31,415 nucleotides of DNA from Lingula anatina (lineage: Eukaryota > Brachiopoda > Lingulata > Lingulida > Lingulidae), in assembly GCF_001039355.2 (NCBI RefSeq), contig NW_019774325.1, positions 333,135-364,549 of the forward strand. The letters run 5' to 3'. Numbering within the stretch: position 1 is the stretch's first letter; the number at the start of each line of letters is the position of its first letter. A model generated the notes under the pieces. It had not been told where the DNA came from, did no database searches, and saw only the letters and a list, made by a program, of their open reading frames with translations. The translations under genes were made by a program, and so were the position numbers. Of this stretch, positions 1 to 11,115 are shown one piece after another.

Positions 1-52
1 TCTCTCTCCTTTCTCTCCCCCCTCCCTCTCTCTTTCATCAAACCCTCCTCTC

Positions 53-87
<35 letters not shown>

Positions 88-88
88 A
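1..88. repeat. CT-rich microsatellite
   Basis: Nearly pure (CT)n with short interruptions. The same kind of tract recurs at 1441-1553 and 2000-2280, each time beside the duplicated modules of this region. Confidence 0.9.
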
Positions 89-287
89 TGTAAAATCTCA
101 TACTACTTTCCAGGCTTTTCATATTCAATGCCTTTTCAGTTACACTGATATCAGGGGCTGATACAAATCTTAGCTCAAATCTTAAAACAACTGAATCAAT
201 CAAAACATTCATTTAGAGGACATTTAGCTGCTTTCAGGTGCAGTTCTTTTTCGTTCCTTGGGTCACCTTGTAGAATATTATTTTTAC

Positions 288-333
<46 letters not shown>

Positions 334-365
334 AAAATCTTCTCACCCCAGTGCTTAGAGACTAG
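88..365 (+). repeat. Dispersed module, copy A1
   Basis: Sequence following the CT tract (containing CATATTCAATGCCTTTTCAG, GGGGCTGATACAAATCTTAG and GGGTCACCTTGTAGAAT) recurs at 2281-2535 with scattered substitutions and small indels. No coding potential seen. Confidence 0.8.
283..331. repeat. TTA trinucleotide microsatellite
   Basis: About 16 uninterrupted TTA/ATT units inside module copy A1. Confidence 0.9.
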
Positions 366-548
366 CACGAGGGCCAGCGAGATTTTGGCAAAGTTGACTT
401 GATATAAAGGTAGATTTCTATGATATGTACTCACTTGCTAAAACTACCGAGATGAACCGACTTCAAAAACCATCAGAGCACCCATCATGCTCCACCCCTG
501 AATGAAAGTACGGGCAGTAGACGTCGTTATAATTTGTTTGAGATCTAC

Positions 549-592
549 AAGAGAGAGAGAGAGAGAAGAGAGAGAGAAGAGAGAGAGAGAGC
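549..592. repeat. GA microsatellite
   Basis: (GA)n with AGAGAAG interruptions. It puts a serine/leucine-rich low-complexity open frame on the minus strand that is not a gene. Confidence 0.85.
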
Positions 593-980
593 GTGCGTGT
601 TTGTTAAGTAAACTATTTTGATTGTATCTGAAGTCTGTATTCAGGTTTATGTGTGATGTTTGGGATGTATTGCAGGATACACCTCTACATGCGTGTCTCA
701 TTTTTTTCCATCCATTTATTTATATATTTATTTATATATTGCAATAAAAAAATACATAAAAATGTTATCTGAAAGTACAACCCAAAACTAAAATAACAAC
801 TAAATAAGTTAATGAATTAAAAAATACATATTGTGACATTTACAATATCAGCCATAATACCAATGTCATCTCTCATGGCGATGTCTTGTATTTCCAAATT
901 ATGTCACGTCTGAAGTTCACCTTTGCTATTCTATATCCTGCTACATTGTTTTGATTATAAATAGGTAACAGACTGACATT

Positions 981-1432
981 ACAGAGACGTGTTTTTGTTT
1001 CAGTTCACCAGGTAAATACGCTCTCACGTGCTGTTGTAGTCACGAGACGACGGCCAACTCTGATAAGTGATAGCGGCTTTGACGCCCATATCAAAATGCA
1101 GAAGTAATTATTAACGTCATAAAAATTGAATTATCATTTACATGCCTGGGAAAAACTTCCGTATTTTGCTTTGGGTGGTATTAGTTCTGGTTTAATTACG
1201 TATTACAGCGCGACCTTTTCCCCTAATTGCACCTGTAGTAGAGGGCTCGACGGTCGGCACGCGATTGGCAAAGAAATCGTGTTATCTTGGGTTATTTCAT
1301 GTTATCTCGTTTTTTTTTTTTTTCACCACAAGAGTACCCTGGATGATTATCTAACTTGTACATACGTCTTCAAATGAACAAATGTGGATTTATCTTGTAT
1401 AAAACCAGCTGTTTTTATTACCACGTGTTGAT
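981..1432 (+). repeat. Tandem duplicated module, unit 1
   Basis: A segment starting near GACGTGTTTTTGTTTCAG recurs from 1557 with high similarity (shared words include AGTTCACCAGGTAAA, ACGCTCTCACGTGCTG and GCACGCGATTGGCAAAGAAA). Units are about 575 bp apart and each is followed by a CT-rich tract. In this unit the short ATG frame at 1142 stops after 17 codons. Confidence 0.85.
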
Positions 1433-1440
1433 AATCCCAC

Positions 1441-1553
1441 CCCCTTACTCTTCTCTCTGCTGTCTCACGCTCTCTTCTCTCTCCCTCCTCTCTTTCCGCC
1501 TCTCTCTCTCTCTCTTTTTTGTCCCTCTCTCCCCTTCTTTCTCCCTCTTTTAT
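1441..1553. repeat. CT-rich low-complexity tract between module units
   Basis: Pyrimidine-rich CT/CTTT/CCCT sequence separating the two duplicated units. Confidence 0.85.
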
Positions 1554-1556
1554 CTT

Positions 1557-1990
1557 TACAGAAAGACGTGTTTTTGTTTCAGTTCACCAGGTAAAAACGC
1601 TCTCACGTGCTGCTGTAGTCACGAGACGACTGCCAACTATGATAAGTGATATGGTTTTAACCCCAATATCAAAATGCAGAAGTGATTATTAACGTCATAA
1701 AAATTGAATTATCATATACATGCCTGGGGAAAACTTCCGTATTTTGCTTTGGATGTTTTTAGTGTTGGTTTCATTACGTATTACGGTGCGACCTTTTCCC
1801 CTAATTGCACCTGTAGTAGATGGCTCGACAGTCGGCACGCGATTGGCAAAGAAATCGTGTTATCTCGTTTTTTTTCTTTCACACACGAGAGTACTCTCGG
1901 TGATTATCTAACTTGTACTTACAACTTCAAACGAACAAATGTGGATTTATCTCGATTAAAACCGGCCGTTTTTATAAGGTGATACTCCCA
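1557..1990 (+). repeat. Tandem duplicated module, unit 2
   Basis: Second copy of the 981-1432 unit. Here the matching ATG (1720) opens a 63-codon frame with a signal-peptide-like start, MPGENFRILLWMFLVLVSL, which the first copy has lost to a stop. Single-copy openness may be chance. Confidence 0.85.
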
Positions 1991-1999
1991 CGCCTTTTC

Positions 2000-2280
2000 T
2001 CTTCTCTCTGCTATCTCACGCTCCCACTTCTCTCTCTCTCTCTCCCTCGCTCCCTTTTCTCTTTCTCTCTCCCCCTTCTTTCTCCTTCTTCTGTCACTCT
2101 TTTCTTCCCCTCTCTCTCTCTCCTCAAACCCTCTTCTCTCTCTCTCTCTCCCTTTTCTCTTTCTCTCTCTCCCTTCTTTCTCCTTCTTCTATCACTCTTT
2201 TCTTCCCTCTCTCTCCCTCCCTCCCTCCTCTCTCTCTCTCTCTCTCTCTCTCCTCAAATCCCCTCCTCTCTCTTCTATCT
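2000..2280. repeat. Long CT-rich low-complexity tract
   Basis: About 280 bp of almost pure pyrimidine (CTCTCT, CCCTTTTCTCTTTCTCTC repeated twice). It creates a leucine/serine-rich open frame that is an artefact of composition. Confidence 0.9.
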
Positions 2281-2535
2281 CTATGTTAGATTTCAAACTA
2301 CTTTCAAGGCTTTCCATATTCAATGCCTTTTCAGTTGTACTGATGTCAGGGGCTGATACAAATCTTAGCTTAAAACAACTGGATCCATCAAAACTCCATT
2401 TGGAGGTCAGCTAGCCGCTTTCAAGTGCGGTTCTTTTTCCGTTCTTTGGGTCACCTTGTAGAATGTTATTTCTATTTATCTATTTATTATTATTTTTCAA
2501 AAGTTAATCCACTCGCTCCAGTGGTAAGAGACTAA
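2281..2535 (+). repeat. Dispersed module, copy A2
   Basis: Second copy of 88-365, again directly after a CT tract. It shares CATATTCAATGCCTTTTCAG and GGGGCTGATACAAATCTTAG and ends near CAGTGGTAAGAGACTA (copy A1: CAGTGCTTAGAGACTA). Confidence 0.8.
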
Positions 2536-2564
2536 GGGTGTATTCCAAGAGATTTAGATCGATC

Positions 2565-2755
2565 CAGAGATTAAAATTTAGATCGACCTAACTCCCTGGG
2601 GGTTCACGCTAAATTGCAGTCAGCCGAGCGCACACCATAGTTAATTATCCGCCTACAGCTTTTAGTAAGCGGGACAGACGCTTAAGCCGGCTTAGCTGAC
2701 AGTTATCTAGTGAGACTTCCCACAGGGATAGATCGATCTAAAATCTATGGAAATG
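2565..2755. mobile_element. MITE-like element with imperfect ~50-bp terminal inverted repeats
   Basis: The left arm (TTTAGATCGACCTAACTCCC ... GCAGTCAGC) and the reverse complement of the right arm (TTTTAGATCGATCTATCCCT ... AACTGTCAGC) match over about 50 bp with mismatches. The roughly 80-bp centre has no reading frame. The left arm, with the same CCTGGGGGTTCACGCTAAAT core, recurs at 10123-10195. Confidence 0.6.
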
Positions 2756-2779
2756 GGTTCTAATACGATGGCCCTAGGA

Positions 2780-2945
2780 TAAGTAGTTGCTTGCTTCCCT
2801 CTACCAGGGCGACAGATTGATTTTTCACAAGATATCCACAGATATGTCTATAGATAAATAGACAGTCATTTGGTTCTCTGGCTTTTGGAAAATTTGCCTA
2901 TAATATCTGCCACTCTGGTAGAGGGTAGTTTCTTGCTATAGCCGC
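2780..2945. mobile_element. Second inverted-repeat element (MITE-like)
   Basis: TGCTTGCTTCCCTCTACCAG near 2789 is mirrored by CTCTGGTAGAGGGTAGTTTC near 2912. The arms are imperfect and about 30 bp, with CCCTCTACCAG exactly shared. It directly follows the previous element. Confidence 0.5.
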
Positions 2946-4138
2946 TTGGTTCATCTCCGCAATCGCAGGTTGATTTGGCGACAGAATTTGCAAAATCTAC
3001 TATCCATGTACGTCTATTTCTTATCTTCCACAAACCGCTGAAAAGCATTCATATAAAGGTTCGCAGAAATGCTGTTAGATTTATTATATTCGTACGAATG
3101 GAGCTTTTGTCAAAATTCATAACACTTTCTCTACTATATTTTTCCCACAAAATAGCACATAAACTACATATCAATATTTATTTTCACATTAGAATCACTT
3201 AATAATTTTGAACTCTTCAAAGAGCACAATAAAGTAAAGTCAAAATGAATTGGGGTTGTAAGAAATTAGTAGGAAGAAATGCTTTCCAACTGGGGGTCTG
3301 AGGCCGCTTAGGGCACAAAAACACCAAAAATTGGTTTCTAATTTACATTTAATTTAATTTCAATTAATCAAATGACAAATCAACAGCCGACATGAAACTT
3401 GCATTCCAACATTTTATCATATCAAGTTCTGAAGTTGTATATGGCACTGTACAGAATAAGGTCCTTTTGTCATTGCTTCATTTATTTACAGTTCTATTTA
3501 TTTACAATCAAAATCATAATAAAATTGTATTTCTATGCTCCCATCCTCATCCCCATCCAACACAAGCCTTTTTCTTTTTTTGGAGATCTGTCAGTAAATC
3601 CTATTCTGATAAGATGGAAGGCACCTCATCAGTAGAATGGCCAAGAAAAATGCTACTTTTTCAACATTCCGCTTGTATCGGTGGGATACGGTGGGATGAA
3701 CTTTTCAATAAAATATGACATACTGCAGGGTGCAGCTCAATTCTTAATATTATTAATCAATCCATTCTTTTATCAATGGATCACCAACATTTAATGGATT
3801 GTAAGTTAGCCTATTTTCTGACCCATCCTGAGAATTTTACCCAAAATCCATCTCTTAATTTTTGAGTAAGGTTTTAAACTAACAAACAACATGGTCAAAA
3901 ACTGAACAGATTTTAGCAATTGTCACTCCAAGGCAAATGCACCCACAGAACCCAAAAAATCTAGGGGGTTCAAGATGAGGTAATATGTGACCTAATTCCA
4001 AGAGATGTGGACACAGGTTCTTGTAGTCTGTGAGTAGAAGCTGTAGCAGTAACTTGTATCCTCCAACATGACTCACGGAGCTGGCAGACAGGATGCTGAG
4101 GGCATTAATAATCAGTCAACAGGTACTGTGGTATTACT
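2946..4138. other. Spacer 3' of the zinc-finger gene
   Basis: AT-rich sequence with only short unsupported open frames. The part nearest 4139 is presumably 3' UTR of the zinc-finger gene; minus-strand AATAAA motifs occur near 3486 and 3503. Nothing else recognised. Confidence 0.5.
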
Positions 4139-7100
4139 TTACTCCACATGAACGGGATAGACAGTGACAGCATCGGGTTCCTGTTGCTCCTCCCCTGCTG
4201 GCTGGAGGGTCATCAGGATAGGGGACTCAGTGGCGCCCCCTGGCAGGTGAAAGGTGATGGTATGGGTTGACCCCTGGTCAGTGGTGCTGGACACTACACT
4301 TGTCTCAACATTCTGTAATATCTGGGCACCAGGAAGCACCTGAGCCTGGGATGTGGCCTGTCCTGCCGAAGACACAGCAGCCCCCTGGTGAGCATTTTGC
4401 TGAGAGATGGCATTCAATGCTGAGTAGATCAACTGGGCCGCAGTGAGATCACCACCGCTGAGGCCTTCAATGTTGGAAATTTTGGCCAGGTCTCCTGCGC
4501 TGATTTCCTGCACGCGGACCGACTGTCTCGGGATCTGAACTTTGCTCTTTTCTGGGAGCGGCTTCAGAGACTTTTCAACCATGGACTGGGTGTCAATCTT
4601 CCCGTTCTGATGGTCCTGCACGTGGTAGTCGTAGCTCTGTTTGTTCACGGTACGGAAAGGGCACAGATTACAGTTGTAGACGCCCTCACTGTACCCCGGG
4701 TGTTTGTTCTTCATATGGGTCTTATACGAGATGGCCTGGATGCAGGAATAGTTACAGTAGATACATTTGTATGGTTTCTCACCTGTGTGACGCATGCGAT
4801 GACGGCGTAAGGAGTTGTGGTCACCAGTTGCATACGGGCACATGTCACATCTGAAATACAATTATTATGCATTAATATAATGTAAAATAATGTCCTGCCA
4901 ACCAGAGGTTTATACATTTTTTTCTATTTATAAAGAAACAATTACAATTATACCTTTCCTGCTATGTTTATTTGAAAGTAGTACTTTTTAATTTATTAGA
5001 TTTTAATTAATAACTTATATTTAAATGAAGAAAAAATTCATTCATAATTTATTAGATTTCAATTAATAACTTACATTTAAATGAAGAAAAATTCACTAGG
5101 ATGACAGAGGGTTTGAATTGTGACATTGCAACAGGGGTGACGACATAAAAACACTCCTAAGTGCTGTAGGTGTGACAGCACACAGTCAGTAAACCCAGCA
5201 GCATAATAACATGTGAGAACTTAGCAATGAGTACCAGTACAGATCATATCACTTAAGTTTGGTCCTCAATGTGAAAAGGGCTTATATGATCTTTCCATTG
5301 TAAAGGTTGAACATAACATTGTTCACTGAATTGTGAACACATTCTACTCAAGCCAAGCACTTGAATATTTCACAAACAACTCAAAAATCCAGACAGTTCA
5401 AGACTGTTAAAACTTTATACAAATTTACACATGTATTCAATTTGGGCGCTATTCATATTCATTTCAGCTAATTCCACACACAAAAAAAAACAAAAAAACC
5501 ATTTCATAAAATTTGTTCCAGACAAACAATAACTCAAATGATAAGACAACCAGTGACACGGAGTCTACTGTACTGTCATAATGCGTTTCAGACACTACAA
5601 ACAAAGGCAAAAACCTCACTTGAAAGGTTTCTCTCCTGTGTGAACTCTGAGATGGAGCTCCATCATTGCCTTCCTGGCCATGGACTTGCCACAGTACTTG
5701 CAGACATAGGGCTTGTGGTCACTGTGAACAGTCTCCATGTGCTTCTTCAGACACTTCATGTTAGCTAAGATGTGACCACATTCTTCACATTTCCTCTTCA
5801 TGTACCACTTGTCTGAAGACAGAGAATATAATAATAAACAATTAAAGTGTCATTTAAAGTGTAATTAGACCAGAGGCACTGAGCATAAACATTCTCTAAA
5901 CTTTGAGGGCAAAATTTCATTCTGCTTTGACCCAAGATAAATTCACAGAAGTCTAATAAGATGAAATATTGTAAAAACTGTTTGAAATTAGAACAGACAT
6001 GAAAACTATTATAATGGTTTAAGGAAATAGTAACTTTATTTCATTTGACAACTGTACTACTATTTATCTTGAGCTGAAGTTAATTAAAATTCAATACCAT
6101 CACTTGATCACCATGAAGAGCCCTCATGGACCCCCCCCCCCCCCGAAAAAAAAAAAATTGGTTGTGGAAACATTAAAATAAATAAATAAAACAGTTAATA
6201 AATAAAAAGAAAAAAATCCCCTAAAGGTTAAACTCTATTAGAAACCTTGTTATTTATTTCACAGAACTCACTGAGGGCATTTTTTTTCCCTAAATTCAAA
6301 ATTCAAGTCATCTAAACACAAAGAGATAGTTCCCTACCATTGCCATCCTTGCTGTCACTCATGTGTATGGTTCGGTGGTTCTTCATCTGCCTCTCTTGTT
6401 TAAATGCCTTGCCGCAGATGTCGCAGCAGTAGGGGCGATCGCGGCCGTGGATCTCTTTGTGATTTGCCAGCTTCGACAGAGATTCAACCCTGAAGCAATG
6501 AGATATTGTTTGTAATATAAATGGTGTTGTAGAAACTAGATATAGATTTTTTTCCTAAGGAAGTTGGAACTTTTATTTGTATGAAAAAAAAATAATAAGT
6601 ATTAATTGGTTGGTTGATTTGGATCCACAGGTAGTCAAAGATATGATATGCAGGGTGGCCCTAGACTTGCTCTGGAAATGTAACAATATAACCCAAGTCT
6701 GTCTGTGTCTTTCTTCTTTCTTTCTTCCTTAGAAATTTTGTTTTTGTCTTCATCAAATGTTCAAATTATTCATTTAAAAACAGATATGCACCAACATACA
6801 CTAGGGCCTACTGTTGTGGTATATTATAATTCATATATCGAGAATTTTCTTGATTTTTAATGTCCATCAATACCCTTAGTCTTATCAATTAGTAAACAAT
6901 TACATGTAGTAATTTAATCTGATTATGCCCTTGTGTCATTACATTTATCCAAATCTTTATAGTGACTCATAAAGAGTTGGATAAATTTAATAGCATAATG
7001 AATACAAATCTGCCTCTACTTATTTATACCCATACATATCTTCTCTTGAACTACAGGTTGATACGTGTCAACAATACTTACTTATAGCCACACTGTCCAC

Positions 7101-10049
7101 AGGTGTACAGGTCAGTGTCCACCTTGTGTTCTTTCCACAGGTGTTTCCTCATGGCCTTCCACATACTGTACTTCACCTGACAGTTCTCTACACAACATCT
7201 GTACACTGAGCTACCCTCCTCTTCACCCCCCATGTGACAGCTCTCGTGAACCTGCTGCGCCACCTCTGTTTTGAATCTGGAAAGTTGAGTAGAAATATAA
7301 TTTTATTCCTATCAGAATTATCAAGGTTGTTTCCCACTGGGTTGAACACAGAGGAAATTTATTTTTAACAAACTAGAGGTATGTTTTTTATTTATAAATA
7401 TGAAATTTCGGCACAGAATTATATAGGATATTCACTTGGGTTGGATGCAGAGGAAATATGTATGATTTTTTTTAATTCATTTATCATTTCAGAAAAATAA
7501 TTTGTTCATTTATCAATATTTTAATTTGAAAAATGTCTTTTAAAAAACTTGAATTGTAAAAATTTGCAAAAGGTAATATACAACAAGTGCTTGCAAGTAT
7601 GGTTTGTGATGCGTGCATGCATATGTTGGGAGGGGGGGATTAAAAACCCATACCTAGCATTGCATCCTGACTCTGAACATGTGATATCATAGCCTTTGGT
7701 GAGTTCCCGTCTCTCTTCCTGAGACAATGTTGCTCGTGGTCGTTTGTACATGACATAATCATGCTCCAGCATGCGGGGTGGTCTGATACGACGTCGTCTT
7801 GGTGCCTCATCGTCATCATCTTCCTCTTCTTCATTTTCCTCATCTGTGTTGAGAACAATAATAACACCTGTTAATCTGACGTAGGACTGTGAAATGTAAA
7901 ATCTGCAAATATTGGCTATGAAATTTTGGCATAATTTATTTTCTCCAACAGAAATAAGTTGGGTTGAAAGAGGAATTATGTGTGATGATTTTGGTGTTAC
8001 CTTCAATTTAATATAAATAAAGTCCTGAAAGCTTTAACGAAAAGAAAGAAAAGTCTATTCATTGCACTAAGGCCTGAAATAATAAGGTTTTCAGGTATTT
8101 TGACTTTTACTTAAAAGATATGCTGAAAAGTAGATTATAAGCATCCAGTCACAATAAATCCTCAAAAACTGTGTCAATGTGTGTCATAAACACCTTACCA
8201 CTGAAATATTTATAAATTAGGCTTAAAGGTTGAAATAAAAAAGATACACCAAAGGGATAAAAACTACCACGCTTAAAAAAATATTTATTGTCAGAAGTCA
8301 TTATGTACCGAACCTACCAGACTCTAAATCCCGCTCAGACTTTGGCTCCTCCTTCACCATGGATGCCGTGTAAGCTTCGGGTGCTTTCTTCTTACGTCCT
8401 GGCTTCTTCCTCTGGACCTGAGTGGACGCGTCCACTCTATTGGTGCCCACTCCAGTCTCACTGGTTTGAGAGCCGGATGACCCTGGAACGCTTGCGTGGA
8501 AGTTATTGTGGTCCTGGACCTAAAATGGCCATTTTTAAAAATCGGAGTATTTTTTGGTCAAAAAGTTTATTTATTATGTTATAAGAAATGGGGAGAATAC
8601 CATAAGTATGTGAGGGTAATCATCTATCTAATGAAGCCAGCATCAATATATCTTATGGTCTGTTAAAACCTGATAGAATGTTTGTGTTTCATAAAAGGCA
8701 GATAATAATTTACCGAAAAAAAATACCATTACTGATTTTAAGAAAATAAATCTGTGACTAATTTTTCTATATTTAATTTACCATTTTATCATTAACACAG
8801 GGCTAAGATAGTAAAACCAGTGTCCCCAGCCAACATACCATGTGAGTTTTACATTCCTCTATGGAGCCAAATCCCAGACTACACTGGCCGCACAGGAAGA
8901 GCTCTTTAGTGAGTGGAGACTCAGAAGTTCCAGCTTCTCCAGTCGCTGCAAGTTCTGCCATACTGGCCTCAGCGAAGTTTGTGAGAAGTGAAGCGTGAAG
9001 TGCGGAAGGTTGTTGGTCTTCTAATTGTCTTCCTTCCTCCTCTGAGCTCCCTTCAAGAACACTTTTTCCCACTGAAATGTGAAAAAAAAAAAAAAAAAAC
9101 TTACCGTTAGTATTGAAAACTGTACATGGTATCCAATATGAAAAGTGAGTTACTTTGCCAGTGCAAGATAGATCTGTACTTTCTTTTGCAATTCAGGCTC
9201 TGTTCCGAAATTTTTCCCCTCTATGATCTTCATACTTCAACTGAACCAAAGCACAAGAGGAAGAAAAAAAGCAACTGTACCTCATCTTAACTGGATCAAG
9301 AGAAATAATGGAAGGAAAAATTGGCAAAATAATTTTAGAAGTCAGGTAAAAGCATGTGTTGTTGTGAAATAGCATAGTACAAATGTACTAGCGTAAGTTC
9401 CCATAAATTAAATAAAATCAAAATTATGAGGGCTAATTTTAGCAAAAGAAAACACCCCCTCCAATGATCAAACTTCAGAAAAGGCAAAGATTTAAGTTCC
9501 ATTCAGAGCAGACCATATAAGAATATTTTGTTCAAAACCCCTGCCTACAGGCCTTAACACTTCACTGCCCACAATCCATTATTACATACCAGCCGCCGCC
9601 ATAGCCTGCTCAACTATGTGGGACGTCCCCGTCTGCTCGTCTTCCACCTGTACCTCTACCTCACTGGTCCCTGTCTCTCCCCCACTCCCTGTCTGTTGTT
9701 GTGGCTGGTACTGTAACAGTCCTGATTGACGTTGCTGTAAGAGTTGAGTGTTAATGTCATCTAGCTGTTGTTGATCTTGTTGCTGTTGTAAAAGCTCAAC
9801 ATTCATACTGCTAACTTGTTGTTGCTGTTGCTCATGCTGATACTGTTGTTGTTGATCTTGCTGTTGTTGCTGTAACATTTGGACATTGACATCGACTTCT
9901 TCTACGTCCATGCTCTCAGTTTGTTGTTGTTGTTGTTGTTGTTGTTGCTGAGAAGGTAATTTCATGTGAGCTGTCCTCACGTGGTGTCCCATGCCTTGTG
10001 GACTGTGAGCTATGAAAGGGCAAAACTTGCATCTGTAAGAGGTGACAAC
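4139..10049 (-). CDS. C2H2 zinc-finger protein, 11 fingers, polyglutamine region (eight clear exons)
   Basis: Probable nuclear sequence-specific DNA-binding transcription factor. Exons in transcript order: 10049-9590, 9071-8839, 8519-8318, 7843-7654, 7276-7082, 6489-6338, 5812-5620, 4850-4139; all junctions are GT-AG and the phases agree. Eleven C2H2 fingers are visible. The first begins YRCKFC and is followed by a long Gln-rich stretch. Finger 2 (CGQC...KTHMVQDH) spans the 8839/8519 junction and finger 3 (TCSESGC...HESCH) spans 7654/7276. Fingers 4-11 follow, several joined by TGEKP-type linkers (TGEKPFK, TGEKPYK). Between fingers 2 and 3 lie a basic KKPGRKKK patch, a Glu/Asp run and RRRRIRPPR. 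The tail after finger 11 contains LTAAQLIYSALNAISQQ and ends VTVYPVHVE. Finger number and the acidic/basic linker recall large poly-C2H2 regulators such as ZNF335, but I cannot assign orthology. The 5' end continues upstream. A possible minus-strand AATAAA lies near 3486, which would give a 3' UTR of about 0.65 kb. Confidence 0.92.
4992..5097. repeat. Direct tandem duplication, two units of ~57 bp
   Basis: TTATTAGATTTTAATTAATA...AAATGAAGAAAAAATTCA is followed immediately by TTATTAGATTTCAATTAATA...AAATGAAGAAAAATTCA. It lies in the last intron of the zinc-finger gene. Confidence 0.75.
9701..9957 (-). repeat. CAG/CAA repeat region coding for polyglutamine in the zinc-finger gene
   Basis: Within exon 10049-9590, mixed CAA/CAG codons give a run of 10 Gln followed by shorter Q4-Q5 runs separated by VNVQML, YQHE and VSSMNVEL-type spacers. 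Similar spacers (MDVEEVDVNVQMLQQQ, SSMNVELLQQQ, DDINTQLLQQ) suggest internal duplication of a unit ending in LQQQ. Confidence 0.85.
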
Positions 10050-10122
10050 CTGGAAAACCAAGATGAGAGTGATTAGGGTGGATGGAGGCCATCTTCTGGG
10101 TCTCAGTTAGACCCCATTACCA

Positions 10123-10195
10123 GAGATTAGATCGATCCAAACTAGATGGACTTAACTCCCTGGGGGTTCACGCTAAATAGCTGTCAGCCGAGGGG
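10123..10195. repeat. Half copy of the 2565-2755 MITE-like element
   Basis: Shares AGATCGATCC, TTAACTCCCTGGGGGTTCAC, GCTAAAT and GTCAGCCGAG with the left arm at about 2555-2632. The right arm is absent; sequence beyond 10200 is the CGGCACG palindrome cluster. Confidence 0.65.
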
Positions 10196-10217
10196 GCAAG
10201 AAAGTTAATTACTCTGA

Positions 10218-10334
10218 AGTGCCAAATAAACGTGCCGGCACGTTTATTTTTTTTCCGGAAATTTTCCACCCGGCACGATCTTATTCTCCCCGGCACGATT
10301 AATAATTTTCCACACGGCACGGTTATTTGGCACT
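10218..10334. repeat. CGGCACG palindrome cluster / hairpin element
   Basis: The outer arms (10218-10238 and 10314-10334) are inverted with 19 of 21 bases matching. The left arm overlaps a perfect 26-bp palindrome at 10224-10249 centred on CGTGCCGGCACG. Between the arms, CGGCACGAT occurs twice and ATTTTCCACNCGGCACG twice. Confidence 0.75.
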
Positions 10335-10428
10335 CACTGTGCCGGTTGGAAATGTTGTTGATCGTTTCGGAAATGTTGATGATCGTTTCATTGGACAAGT
10401 TAATAATTATTAATGACCTGTCGCAAGC

Positions 10429-10429
10429 N
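10429..10429. other. Ambiguous base (N), possible assembly join
   Basis: Single N in CGCAAGCNTACATGTAGG. Two other single Ns lie at 28702 and 30753; the latter flanks an apparent duplicated overlap, so these probably mark contig joins. Confidence 0.6.
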
Positions 10430-10946
10430 TACATGTAGGCCCTACATGCACTACGAGATTTGTGTACTGAGTATGTGTGTATAGTTCATTTTATTATAGA
10501 TAAGGAGAAAGTCATTGTACCTTGTTTGGTATTTATGTTTGTCATTTGTTACAGGAATTAATAAGTAATATTTACAAGAAATTGAGATTGCATCTTGTTT
10601 TGGCATGTGTGACGGTATATCAATTCATTTAGTTAAAATTAATGGACTATAACGTCGAACTTTTTTGCTGTAAGTTAATTGAGTTTAAAGATAAGAAAAA
10701 ATATGTACGTCAATATATTGACAAACCTGTGAGTTAAAGTCTAAATCTTTAAGTTATCAAGTAAAATAAAAAAGTTGCCATAAATAAAGCGACCTTAACT
10801 GGTAAAATAACATACAGCTTTATTACCGTGTTTGTTATTCAATTTAATTTTAACCTTGCACGTTTTGAAACTTAGCGTTCTGTCTTCCATGACATTTCGC
10901 CAATTTTCGTACCAGAAAAGTGCACAATAAGATTGTAAACACTCAC

Positions 10947-11115
10947 AGACGCGTAGCTGCCAATATTAATACAGGAAACACCACGTGTCTTCTCTTCCAA
11001 AAAGTTAGAAAGCAACTGTTTATGCTGTCCTTCCAGGCTTGCATTAATCTTCATGTACTGTGTATACAGACCAAAGAGGCCATGGGACGGATGACATTGC
11101 CCCTTTCCCGTTCCC
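10947..11115 (-). CDS. Probable additional 5' coding exon of the zinc-finger gene
   Basis: On the minus strand a CCTGCCAG acceptor precedes an open 169-nt segment that ends at a strong donor (TCT|GTGAGT). Its frame encodes GKGQCHPSHGLFGLYTQYMK and continues to NIGSYAS. It ends in phase 0, matching the phase-0 start of the next exon (VVTSYRCKFC at 10049). The acceptor side needs two nucleotides from a preceding exon, so another exon lies further 5'. Alternatively translation starts at the internal Met of QYMKINA. I do not recognise the sequence; the call rests on splice motifs, phase and open frame only. Confidence 0.5.

Noticed and set aside
1913-2356. 147-codon open frame rich in Leu and Ser
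   Set aside because: It is a translation of the CT-rich tract; composition alone keeps it open.
2866-3048. 60-codon minus-strand frame with DFANSVAKSTCDCGDEPSG
   Set aside because: Short, overlaps the inverted-repeat element, no splice partners and no family resemblance.
10168-10438. Overlapping open frames on both strands of the CGGCACG cluster
   Set aside because: Both arise from palindromic repeat sequence and run across an N.
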